Positions 38,826 to 49,785 of a stretch of DNA of 64,000 nucleotides are shown here, one piece after another. The translations under genes were made by a program, and so were the position numbers. The stretch is taken from assembly GCA_013399875.1 (NCBI GenBank), contig VXAZ01000981.1, positions 62,001-126,000 of the forward strand, in the 5' to 3' direction. This DNA is from Gymnorhina tibicen (lineage: Eukaryota; Chordata; Aves; Passeriformes; Artamidae). Within the stretch, counting starts at the first letter, position 1. Each line of letters begins with the position of its first letter. Below the pieces are notes generated by a model that searched no databases, was not told the DNA's origin, and saw nothing but the letters and a program-made list of their open reading frames with translations.

Positions 38826-39339
38826 TTTCAGACCAAATCTGGGAGAGTAATTACTGATATTCATATTTTTATGTACAAGGTTAGTGTTACGAGTTCTACT
38901 TCTTTTCTCGTTCCTTTGTGCCACCAGTTGTGCGTGTTCTTGTTCTTGCAGCAACTAAATTTAGTGCTCGTGAGGGTACATCCCCTGCCATCCTTTTAGC
39001 TCCCATCTCTGATCCCTTGTTCCCAGAATGTGTCCAATCTCTTTCTGAGCCTGCTAATATTTTCTGTCTCCACAGCCTGCTGTGTGGCAGCACATTTCAC
39101 AAGATCAGTACCTGCTATGTACATCATTGAGGCTGTTTTGAACTATTCTCCTGTAAGCTTCATTACATGCCCATTTTTGATACTGTAGTATTTAGTGAAA
39201 CTTTAGTGAAGGACTTGTCTTCAGTTAATCCTCTGACTGCATGGTTTTGCAAATGCAAGCACAACCTGTCAGCCTTTTTCTTACCAAATGGTCACATCAA
39301 GTCAGTGATTTCAGGGAGCTGGGAATGAGGGTTTCAAGA

Positions 39340-40940
39340 TTTGCTTCATATCTGCCAGTTCCAAGTTCAGCATGGTTGAGGTCGAGCTGTTTTTCCTTAA
39401 CAATTCCTTATGTTCACTTTTATGAAGGTCATCTGCCACTTTTCTACCTGCTGTCTCGGTTTTGTGAGGTTCATCTGCAGTCCTTTGACACTGATACTTT
39501 TGACAACCTAAAAAATCCTAAAGGAGCATCAGTGACTGTTCTCCAGGTTACTGGTGAAGTCATTGAACAAAGTTTGTACTGACAGTTCTCCTTAAGGAAC
39601 CACCCTGGAGAGAGGGAATTATCGTCTAACCTTTTTCATCCCATCCTTTAACCAGTGTGAATCCACTGAAGGATCTTTCTCCAATCCCCTGGCATATTTT
39701 TCCATTTTGTAACTTTTGATATGGGATCTTCTGAAATGCTTCTAAAAGTAATTTATGCCCACTGAATCCCCTTCATAACCCTTGGCTCCACAACTCTACG
39801 GAAGCCATACTGATTCTAAAGCCTTAGTTTATTACAGAGTCTTCTGTCAAACCAGCGAAAAGAGTCAGTTGCTGATCTCTATTTTACAGAATCCCATCCT
39901 AGGCTGCTTTTGTAGAGTTAATGATGTCAATGTCAAAGTCCTCTGGTGGTGGCTGTTTGCAATGCTAGGTCATGCACTTTGTCTAGCAGACCAGCTGCTT
40001 CATATTTGAGATATTTCAGAGATCTTGACTGAATGCCATCTGTTTTTGTTGATTTCTTGACATCTGACTCATGACTAGATGACATAATAGTTCCTGTATA
40101 TTTACTTCAATCTGATCCAACTTTTCTGACCTCTCTGCTTTGGAGAGAGAATAGGTCAGTTGTTGGTCCTGATCCACACCTTCTGCCAGGATGAAGTCTG
40201 AAATAAAGAGTTTATTGATATTTTTAGTTATAGCCTTATCAACTGGCATATACTCTTTACACCAAACATCCTCACCAATTCCCTGTCTGGCTTCCTGCAT
40301 TTGATGTGTTTAAAGTACTGTTTTGCTGTCAATTTCATGATGCTTTACAAAGTTTTAGTTCTGACCTTTCTGGTTTAGGTCTCTAAATTTTCTTTTTACA
40401 TTTGACCTGTTGTTGTTGTGTGTATTTCTCTTTTCCCTATTTGACCAAGCTATCCAATTTTTTTAGAGGTCAAACTATTAGCTGCAACAGCCTCCTTAAC
40501 TTTCCCAGGAAGATATACAAGGAAGTTTTGGACCATTTTGGTTTCTTTTTGAGTTATGGCACACAGTCTAACTGGTCTTCTAATCAGTATTTACAGCAGC
40601 CTTCATTTTGCATGCAGGCTTTTTGAACAATTTCATTCTGCCTTTGAAAATTTTCTTTGCAGTTCTCCTTCCTGAAATCAAGTATCAATTTGTGTGATTT
40701 ATTTGTATCTCTCTCCTACTGCACTCTTAAAAGTAATTGCACTGTGGTTTTATTAGAGACCAGCTCTCCCACTGATTCTTCTTGGCTCAGGTCCTTTGCA
40801 TCTCTCAGGCAAAAAATTCCAAATAGTCTCTTTTTCTATGAGCTCTAAGACTAGTTGTTGCAGTAATCATTTACTGAGTCTGATTTTTTTAATCTCTGCA
40901 TCACACACTCATAATGCATTGATTGAGTCTACTCAAATGG
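39340..40940 (-). pseudogene. ancient CR1/L3-like LINE body (ORF2), strongly decayed
   Basis: On the plus strand this reads as the reverse complement of the ORF2 part of an old CR1/L3-type element that I know from turtle and crocodile genomes. Matching stretches in colinear order are GGTCATCTGCCACTTTTC and TTTTGTGAGGTTCATCTGC (about 39430-39480), GGAACCACCCTGGAGAG (39598), CCATCCTTTAACCAGTGTG (39640-39660), CATGATGCTTTACAAAG and TTTTACATTTGACCTGTTG (40337-40410), CTCTCCCACTGATTCTTC (40764-40782), and CTCTAAGACTAGTTGTTGCAGTAAT (40844-40868). That order runs from the 3' side of the reverse transcriptase toward the endonuclease. Every frame is broken. The copy is much more diverged than the other CR1s here and is probably far older than songbirds. 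Borders are uncertain by 100 bp or more. Confidence 0.6.
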
Positions 40941-42430
40941 CTGCGCCATCAGGACAAGACACATCCACTACAACCTCCACTAGTGGTTATTACTTGAGCA
41001 GGGTTATGGGAAATAAAGGACAAGTTGTAGGGATGGGCATACTGTGTCAACCACTAGCATTTGTAAATAAAACAAAATCAAATGTAGGTATAAAGAATTT
41101 TGTAGACACTGTAAAGTAAAAGATAACGGTATACATTATGTGGGTGAAAGGAACATGCAGGAATTTGTGAACAACACTGCACATTCCAAAACTCTGACAG
41201 AAGAATAAACTCCGAAATCAGAAAGTCACTTTGTTAAATTTTCTCAGGAAACATCTATAATTTCTTTAAAGGACTATTTTTAACACTAACCTAATATTAC
41301 AATGAAGATACTTTCAGAAGTGCGAAAAGATTTACCTGTAGCTATAAATTAGGTAAACTTTTCAATGTAATGAGATGTATTTTTAAGAAAATGTATACTC
41401 AGACCAATCCAGAACTGGATTACATCCATATTTTTAAGATAATATGTTATGCTTTAAAAACAGATAGGGTAAGAATAGTGTTTGCAGTTATATACAACTT
41501 GACCATTTTTGAGCTTTGCTCTTCTGAGAGGTGTAGATATGCTTAATTATTAAAAGTAATGATTTTTAAGAAAATAAAAACTAAGAAGATCGTGTTTCAA
41601 GGTGTCTGAATAAGTTTTGTCTTTTTTAAAGTCTGGATCAATACTGCCCTTCTCTTGATGCCAACTTTATTACCCTTTTTCACTTTATAACTTCTATTTA
41701 TACTGAGTCCTTTGAGTCCTAAACTTCTTTTTCTGCATGTCTAGCTGCTTGTTATAAAACCTTTCTCTTTCAGTACTTTGACAGCACATCAACCAACAAA
41801 TCTCACTTGTGACAAACTCTAATGATTGAAGCACATATCTCCATTCCTCTCAGTACCTCAACACATTTCTGATTCAATACAGACTTTACTGTTATTAGCT
41901 CATCTTGCCTTTTACTGTCTCTTTTCATCCATCAAGCATAAAATACATGTCACTTCTACAATCATCAGATTGGAAAAGTTGGAGATACTGTTCTGAGGGG
42001 GAGTGGGGCAAGAAGAGCAGTGTTATCTTTAGTTTCTATCCTACCTTTTCAATATGCTGGCTTAGAAAGTATTTTTTTTTAAATTGGTCAGTCTTTCACC
42101 AGAAAATCTTTATGCTAATTTTATTATTACTTGAGAAAACTATGAAATGACAATTTTCTCATAAAATGACCAACCATTAAACCTGTGTCTTATCCAAATA
42201 TTGGAACAGCTAGCATAGGAATTCTGTATTTATGAATGTCCTTATACACCTTTCCTGGCAGATTTTACAGCTCATCAGGGTCAACATTTCTTTCACAGGA
42301 CAGTTGCATCAAACATGACAGCTACGACAACCCCAGCTTTAAAGGTCATAAGCAGAATGATTTCAGTGCAAGTAATTACACTGGACATTTAGCCATTTTA
42401 TTATTGGTTGGGGTTTTTTTCTTCTCTGTT
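40941..42430. other. unannotated DNA
   Basis: No firm feature. A stretch at 42299-42344 looks exon-like and is discussed as a lead. The rest is AT-rich with short chance ORFs. Confidence 0.5.
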
Positions 42431-42586
42431 TTATATTATATTTATATCTCTGTCAATATTATATTGACAGAGATAATATATTTATATTATATATAGTATA
42501 TAAATATCTATTATATAATTAAATGTATATTTTTATATATAATATATTTATATTATATTCATATCTCTGTCAATATTATATTGACA
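42431..42586. repeat. AT-rich block with a duplicated hairpin sequence
   Basis: A 39-bp sequence at 42431-42469 recurs at 42548-42586 with one difference (T versus C). Both contain ATATCTCTGTCAATATTATA. In the first copy the sequence continues into a hairpin with 14-bp arms (42445-42458 and 42462-42475, 3-base loop TTA, arm ATCTCTGTCAATA). In the second copy only the inner part of the right arm is kept (TATTGACA, then CTGAAC). The intervening DNA is almost pure A/T. Confidence 0.9.
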
Positions 42587-43182
42587 CTGAACTATATGCA
42601 GCCAAGTCAGTTCTGTTCTGTACTTACATACAAGCACTGAACTAACACTGAACAGGATTTGAAGGGGCAGAGTATTTCCACATGCATGGTTCAAGGAAGG
42701 AAGAGATGCTGAAGGACTGTTGGCAGTTTAAGCTTTTAATAGCTATTTTAAATGTCTATTTGATAGGAATAGTTGAGCTGGACAAAAGTCAATGAGTCTA
42801 CCAGGACAAACCCAGCAAACTATAAATGTTTTTGGAGGAAACTGAACCTAAGAGAAAGGACAAAAGGCAAGGGATGCATCATTCAGAGTTTTTGGCCTAA
42901 AGACCAAGTGAGAACTGGACAGATGGTTGGAAACCATGATCCACATCACCCAATTATATGAAAGAATTAATGACGTTTGTACACTCATTCTCTGTAGATC
43001 AATTATTCACAGAAAATCCAAACTGAAAAATATTAATTTAATGCTTAGAGACAAAGAATTTAATTAAACTAGTTAAAAATTAACTTTGTCTTGTTATATT
43101 TTTTTTCCAAACAGTTAAAAAAATGAGTCTTCATTCACAGTTACAGATTTTGTTAACAATAGTGATTTTCTTAACAATATGG
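42587..43182. other. unannotated DNA
   Basis: I see nothing recognisable here. The sequence is of mixed composition with a short open frame at 42773-42961 (plus) that has no family signature. Confidence 0.5.
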
Positions 43183-43470
43183 CCTTGTGGCAGAACAGAC
43201 CAACAGCCTCCCAGACTGCATTAGGAAAAGTATTGCCAGCAGGTGTTCCTGCCAGAGGGGTGTTCCTTCCCTCTACTCATAATTGATGACACATACAAGA
43301 ATAATCTGAGAGAGCTGGAATTTTTTTATCCAGACAAGAGAAGGTTCAGGAGGATCTTCTCATCATGTATAAATAACTGAGCAAGCTGTTCTACCTGATG
43401 TGACTTCAAAGAGGGAAGTTGGACTAAGTGATATTCAGGGATCCTCCCCAAACTCAACCATTGTATAGAT
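43183..43470 (+). mobile_element. CR1 LINE fragment with internal deletions
   Basis: Begins TGGCAGAACAGACCAACAGCCTCCC (CR1: ...GGCCAACAGCATCCTGG), then ATTAGGAAAAGTATTGCCAGCAGG, TTCCCTCTACTCA, GAGAGAGCTGG, GACAAGAGAAGGTTCAGGAGG, ATCATGTATAAATAACTGA and ends AAACTCAACCATTGTATAGATG. These blocks are in CR1 order but several hundred bases of consensus are missing between TACTCA and GAGAGAGC and again before the 3' end, so it is internally deleted. No coding capacity. Confidence 0.8.
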
Positions 43471-46400
43471 GCCATCCAAATGCAGTTGTGAATTAAAAAT
43501 GTATTTGCAATTGCTTTATCATGTGGAATTGAAGAAAATTTTTCTGTACACAGTAAGATGATAGTGGACATCACAGAATTCTCTGAATATAATTATTTCC
43601 CAAGAGACAAAAAATATATTAATTGTATATATGTAACACATATATATATGTGTGTGTATGTAATTATAGATATGCAATTGGATGAGTAGAAAACAAAAGA
43701 TTAGAAGTGTTATTTGTTACCAGACCTCCTGTGTACAAAACAAATGGGCAGTCAGATAATGTTAGTACCATTAAGCTTCACATTCAAAAGAAAAGCAAAT
43801 TAAATAACATATTTTTATGGCAGAGCAGGTCACTAAAACACCACAGAAGAATTTTATGTTTTACTTGCAAAGTTCAAGATCAGCATCATCATTTATTTGT
43901 CTGACATCCTAATAGAGTTTTTGTTGGGGGAATTCTTCAAGATAATGCATTATGTGCACTCTAAAGCAATGTCTGCAAGAGTTTTCTGAGACAGACCTCT
44001 GTATTCTGCAAAACAGTAGTGATCCATTAACATCAGTGGTATGCTGCATACATGCAGAGTTCTACATTGAAGAATGAAATACTGGACTAGTTCCATGAGA
44101 TTTCATATTCTACAGTTTTTAGAGAAAACCCTGTGTATGTTAAATATGGCCTATATTTAATCTACTCTTTTGGAAAAACCCCCAAAAATTAGGATTTTTG
44201 GAGAAAATCTTACTCGAAAACAGAAAGGTGTAGAGGAAATTTCTTTAAAGAAATACAGCTCAATTTCTCTGATTGTAGAAGAATATAAAAAACCCCAAAT
44301 GCAGAAGTTCAGACTTCCTAAACATGGGAACTATTGCTAAAATTAGACTAAACTTTTTATTTAGGCCTTCTCTTTCTCTCCGTTTATAAGCTAGTAGCAT
44401 ATTAATCCTGTCTTGTGCATGCTAAGTTTACTTTCTTTTTTTAACATCTTTTATCATTTTGCCCCACACTGGCCTATTGAAACGTGCAAGCTGGGACTGG
44501 ACCATGGTGGTGGTATGAAATCATTTACAGACTCTTCATGAGGTTTGGATATCTACTATGACGACCAAGTAGCTTATACTGGAAGACATTTTGTGCATTA
44601 AAAAAATATATAATTTATTTATCATTAGTGTATGGTTTTTATACACCATCATAGCCACTAATTAATTTCTAATACATTAACGAAACTTAGATTTATGTAG
44701 GAATACTCAGGAACAATATTGAATGAATTTCAAAACCAATATTCACACAATTTCTAACTGGCAAAAGCCCATCAGTAAAATTTCTACTACAGTTGATATT
44801 TCTTGCTAGAAGTTTACCCTATTGTCTCCACATTTTATGTTTACATGGGTGTCTAGCTGCAGAGAGCTGCATTTCAAGTTGGCTTACACATTGGTATAGA
44901 TAATTTGAAAAAATATTTTTGGTCGCTTCAGGGTGAAAACTGCAACATAATAAATTTTGGGGTTTTTTTAATGTGTATGACAACAGGCCTTTGGGGATTT
45001 GTAATTTACATTCATTTAACAAACTGTGTTTATACATATTTCCCAAAGAGATTTGAATAACATTTAAAAAATTGTTCCAGCATCTCAGGTATATTGCATA
45101 CATCTTCAAGTATTCCACTGCAGATTTACAAATTGCCTGTGAAAAGAGATTTGGAAGAATTGTATTTAAGTAACAGGAAACTTCTGTCTCACACTGGAAA
45201 AATTAAAGATTGAGCTATGCTGCAGTGTATAACTTATGTTGTAGAATAGATCTTTTATTATTGTTTTAATAATTCAGACCATGGATTAAGTATATGGCTT
45301 ATATTTTAAATGGCTTTTACTGGTTCGTACCCAAACCCTTAAAGCTCTTCATACATTTATAATACATGTGCAGAAGATTAAAAAGAGTTTAGAGTTTAGA
45401 TCCATGGGCTTTTTTGTATTAAAGACGGGAAACATTTTATCTGTAGTGATATGGCAGTATACAGCAGTATTAATTATTCCATTCTGCTTCAGTGAACAAA
45501 AAGGCATTGATGGACCTGGAAACAAACCACTGCTTCTCCTGCAGCTCACCTCTGTCGGAACTGTCCAGCATTCAAATAGTCTTTTTTTTTTCTTTTTTTT
45601 TAATAATCCATTTATCAAGGATCAGGCTGAAAATACATATAAAAAAGCACACATACTTTGTTTTGTGTCTGCACCACTGAATGAATACTTTAGGATTAAC
45701 ATTTCCTTAACATGGGAGCTTAACTTTCAAAAGCAAGCTTACAGCACGGCACATTGTAGAAGAGGATTGAAACATTATCTGCAGCAAAGTTGCGCAAAAT
45801 CTCCATCAAAATCAGAAAAGTTTCATGATTGTGACACGAAAGCAGTATTTCCCAAGAGAAACTAATAGATAAATGCAAAAAGCAGATTAAGTTTACTCAG
45901 GAAGAACCAAATTGAGAAAGCCATTTCCACCAAGTCCCTGTGCATCCAAATGCCACGTGCCAGAACACAGAGCCAAACATCAGCTAGGCAGAAAAGGGCC
46001 AAGAACAATCACCTACAATTAGTTCCCAAACACAGTGCAGATCATAGTTAACCACTCCTGAAATCAACCGACTGTTCTACACTACTGCAAAAGGATTTTT
46101 AACAAAGATCTGAAACAAAAAATAGACAGGTATAAAAACAGATTCTGATCTGCGGTAGCAGCTTGTATCATGAAGGTTTATCTCAAACTGTAACAGAAAG
46201 TGAGACTCTGTCTTTTTTCTTTGTTGCCCAGGATGCATTCGTCCCTGAGGTGAAACAGTAAGACATTCATGCCAAATCTTGAAGCAAAGCATGTTTGTGC
46301 ATAAAACATGAGCCAAACAATTCAACAAGAGGACAACCTTTTTGCCAGCTTTTTCAAGTCATGTTGGCAGGGTCAAGATCTGCAGAATGTAAGTTACTGC

Positions 46401-47324
46401 TTTTATTTTACTTTGAGTTATTAATCTGTGGGTAGATTTAAAATATATTTAATACCTTCTCAAATGTTTCATGGCAATAATCTTAAACTAGAAAAATGCA
46501 AGAGAGACTATTTGATTTGTGGTATCAGCATTGCAGTCTTTATCTTATTTTCTTCCCAATAAAAATATAAGCTACAAAAAGAAGTCATTTTATTTTTTTA
46601 CATATCTATTGGTTTTATTCTAACACATCTATCTAAGCCTTTTGTTCACAAGCTCTGAAAGCATCACAGAATGCAGATAGGTGTATCCTTTTAAAAAATT
46701 TGCTCAAGAAGCAATTGCAGTGAGGTGTTGGGGAGCAATAGAGGAGATTAATAATTTATTTTTATGCTGTGAGATAATTTATTTTTCTCACAGGGAGATG
46801 TTGGTTTGCTTGTTTCATGTAAATACTAACATTTTAAACAGCATCCGTACAGCTAAAACCACCTTTCATTATAAATAGAAAAGAATGTGTTTATGTGTAT
46901 ATTTATATACACATACATGGGAGAAGGATATCTCATACTTCTACTAAACTGTATGGAAATCAGTATGACCACTATGCCTCTTATTCACACAGGAAGCTTA
47001 ATGATCTTGAAGTAGGCACCTTTACTAGATAAGAGGGGAAAGGATGATCACATTGCTGCTGTTGTTTATATGGCTGTTTCAATGCTAGGCCTAGAGCTCA
47101 TTTGTTAATGACCATGCAAATATGCAGCACATTTGTAAAGAATTAAATTATTTTTCCTCATGCATATTTATGTATGCATGTGTATTTTGGAACTCATTAA
47201 AGCAGTTTATGAAAGATTCTCTAACAAGCATTCCACTTTCAGCATTGTCCTGGAAATATATTTGGTAAGGGCAAAATTCAGGAATATACCTACATTTCAT
47301 ATTACAAAATTGTAGATAAAGCAT
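43471..47324. other. unannotated AT-rich DNA
   Basis: No gene or transposon recognised. A TATATG/GTGTGT simple repeat lies at 43640-43662 and a T-rich run at 45582-45601. The 165-codon open frame at 45368-45865 (plus) runs through this T tract as poly-Phe and shows no domain. A small hairpin lies near 46891-46912. Confidence 0.5.
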
Positions 47325-47810
47325 TGTGCGTTAACCCGTGGCCAAGCACCCACACTGCTGCTCACTCAACCACTGCAACCCCAGTGGGATGAGGGACAGA
47401 AGAAGAGCAATCATGAGAAAAGTTGAGATAAAAACAGATTAATAAGTGAAGGAAAGAGAAAAAAACAAGTGATGCAAAGGCAAGCACTCAGTACCTCATG
47501 CAGACTGATACCCTACCAGTCTCTGAAAAAGGTCCTCCTTGGAAGCCAAACTCCTCTCCCCTTATTCCTCTGCCCATTCTTATTGCTGAGCATGACATTA
47601 TAGGGTGTTGTATATTTCTTCATCCAGCTGGGGTCAGCTGTACCAGCTGTATGTGCTCCCAGTTTCTTGCCCATCCCCAGTCTACTCACAATGGGGGAAG
47701 TAGAGTGCAGAGTGGGAAAATGACACACATTAATCGTATCAACACTGTTTAGCCACAAACCCAGAGCTGCTGTGAAGACAATTAATTCCACTCCAGCCAC
47801 AGCTAGTACA
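47325..47810 (-). mobile_element. solo LTR, widespread avian ERVL-type family
   Basis: On the minus strand this follows a familiar bird ERVL LTR: start TGTACTAGCTGTGGCTGGAG, GAATTAATTGTCTTCACAG, AACAGTGTTGATA, GCTGACCCCAGCTGG, a position AGCAATAAGAATGGG where the family has its TATA box (plus 47577-47590), CTGTTTTTATCTCAACTTTTCTCA, CATCCCACTGGGG and an end in GGCCACGGGTTAACGCACA. Ends are TG...CA. The 5-bp flanks (AGCAT left, TAGAG right) do not match, so the target duplication has decayed or the border is slightly off. No internal viral genes are attached. It is a different family from the LTRs at 1675 and 49325. Confidence 0.8.
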
Positions 47811-49324
47811 TAGAGTAGCTGTCTGTATTTTACTTTTGTAAAAAAAGTTTGACTGTAAAAATATATATCTACACGCATTCCTGTGTAAGAATTACTCATA
47901 AACACATTGACAAACAGCTTTTGTGGTAAAGTACTTTTACTTTCTCTGGTAAACTACTTCCTCTGAAAACAGGATTTTCTGAGCCTTCTGAACCTTTTTA
48001 CAGTAAAACCACCTTTTTTTTTGACTTATTTTTCTCAGAAATAGGATAAAGTGGGTGGAACTTTTATTTTTTTATATCAAACTTACTCTGTAGTGAGGCT
48101 AAGCAGTGGCTGAAAAAACTGCTGTCAAAGGGAAAAGAAGAATGTAGGAGATATTATGTTAAGAAATACTGATATTATATAAACTAAATATGTAGTCCTT
48201 CCATATCAGTTGTTTGAAGAGAGCAATATATTATTATATATTAATATAGAATATATATGATACATATATAATACATATATAATATCTGTTAAGACAGCAC
48301 TGTCACTTTCAGTGGCATCACAGCCCATGTTTCGGCAGAATCTACAGGTTAAGCTGGTTCTGTCAGACATCAGAGAGCTCTACAGTTCACATGTGTGCAT
48401 GTGTGCATATCTACTTGTCAAACCCCATGTTAGGGTGATGCATAAAAGATAGCTTCCATGAACAGCCAAGGAACAAAAACTGTTTTTACCCCTAGCATGC
48501 TCCATCAGGTAAGTATAAACCCATGCAAAAAGGAATTTCTAAAGTATTCTGTTTTCCAAACAAAAAGATTAAAAGTAAGCACAGAAGGAACTGAACCTAT
48601 CCTGTACTGCAGGAAAGAGTAAGCCGTTAGGACATAATTGTCTGCTGTTTCTTTTCACAGAAATTTTGTAAAGTCAAGCATCTCATACAAAGTGTCAAGG
48701 AATTCAACAAGGGCAGGACAGTAACAAAGTGTGTGAAAGAGAAAGGATGTTTTTGACACAGGAAAAATGGATGAAAGGTGGAGAAAAAAGTTACAAAGAT
48801 ACCATCTGGTACTTTTTTAGCATAAGAAGCACTGTAGGGTAATTTTCAACAGTTCTAGCTCCTTCTCTGGGAACATAAAAAAGGGTTGTTTTGTTTCGTA
48901 TGTTTTAGATTTCCCCCCCCACCATTCTTCCTCTAAAACCTTTCTAAAAATCAGTGAAAAAGTTAATGGGAGATGAGTACTCTGAATCCACCTCTCCTTC
49001 CCATCACTACATTTTTTTAAGTTTCATGTTACCTTTTTAAACCAATCTGGATAAAGATCTTTTTCCATTATTCCAGTTCTTCAGATATATATTTAAGGCC
49101 TATTTGTGGGACATACAGAATTTCTGAATAGCAGTCTGTATCTTTATAACAGTACAATATAAAACGAGCGAGCAACTGCAACATATCTTCAGATTTAGAA
49201 AAGAAATATTAAAATTAATTCTGCTTTCATTCATATTTGCAATTTAGTCTTTTATAGATATTAAAGGTAGTTTTCTTAGGTTACAATGTAAGATGTAACT
49301 AAAAGTATGTATTCTATCACTATC
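47811..49324. other. unannotated AT-rich DNA
   Basis: No gene or transposon recognised. An almost pure A/T tract lies at 48225-48290 and a CATGTGTG short repeat at 48390-48405. Confidence 0.55.
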
Positions 49325-49785
49325 TGTTAAAACCAGGTGGGGCAATGTTCTTTATCTCTTCCACGACACATCCCTGATAACTTCCTCCAGGGGGATATCT
49401 TCTCTTAGTGGGCCATCCAGCCTCACGGCATTACTCATAGAATTACATCACCCCATTGTGAGATGCTCCACCCGGGGGGGGAGGAGCCAAGCATTCCCAC
49501 CTGGATATGATCTGGGGTTTAGAACAGCACAAGCAGCCCTTACCTACTGGATTCCCAGAGGACAAGAGCTACCACTGGACCTTCAGGTGAAGACCACACC
49601 CTTCTACAGGATCACCGCTTCAACAGGACCACTTCATCTGGACTGCTGCCACCACCCTGACTAACAGGGTGTCAGGTTGTATCCTGACTCTCTCAGTGGT
49701 CTAGCACTATTGCATTTATTTTAATTTTCCTATTAAATTATAATTCTGACTTGCAATCTGCCACTGGTTTGTTTTCAAACTTAGT
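49325..49785 (+). mobile_element. solo LTR, ERVL-type, related to the LTR at 1675-2344
   Basis: Starts near TGTTAAAACCAGGTGGGGC and ends near ACTGGTTTGTTTTCAAAC. Its core CCCATTGTGAGATGCTCC...GGAGCCAAGCATTCCCACCTGGATATGATCTGGGG is nearly identical to the minus strand of the LTR at 1675-2344, so it belongs to the same or a sister subfamily on the opposite strand. The TATA position reads GGATATGATC (49503-49512), weaker than in the other copy, and ATTAAA follows at 49733-49738 as a poly(A)-like signal. I found no matching target duplication next to these borders, so both ends are approximate. No internal viral sequence is attached. The 68-codon open frame at 49458-49664 is a chance frame inside the LTR. 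Confidence 0.8.

Noticed and set aside
38880..39130. Open frames on both strands beside the ancient LINE
   Set aside because: No recognisable product; may be flank or unrecognised 3' part of the LINE.
45368..45865. 165-codon open frame on the plus strand, the longest without Ns
   Set aside because: It passes through a T tract as poly-Phe, has no domain, signal or family motif, and its composition matches the background.
48225..48290. Long A/T-only tract considered as an origin or matrix-attachment site
   Set aside because: Simple AT repeat DNA; nothing beyond composition supports a function.
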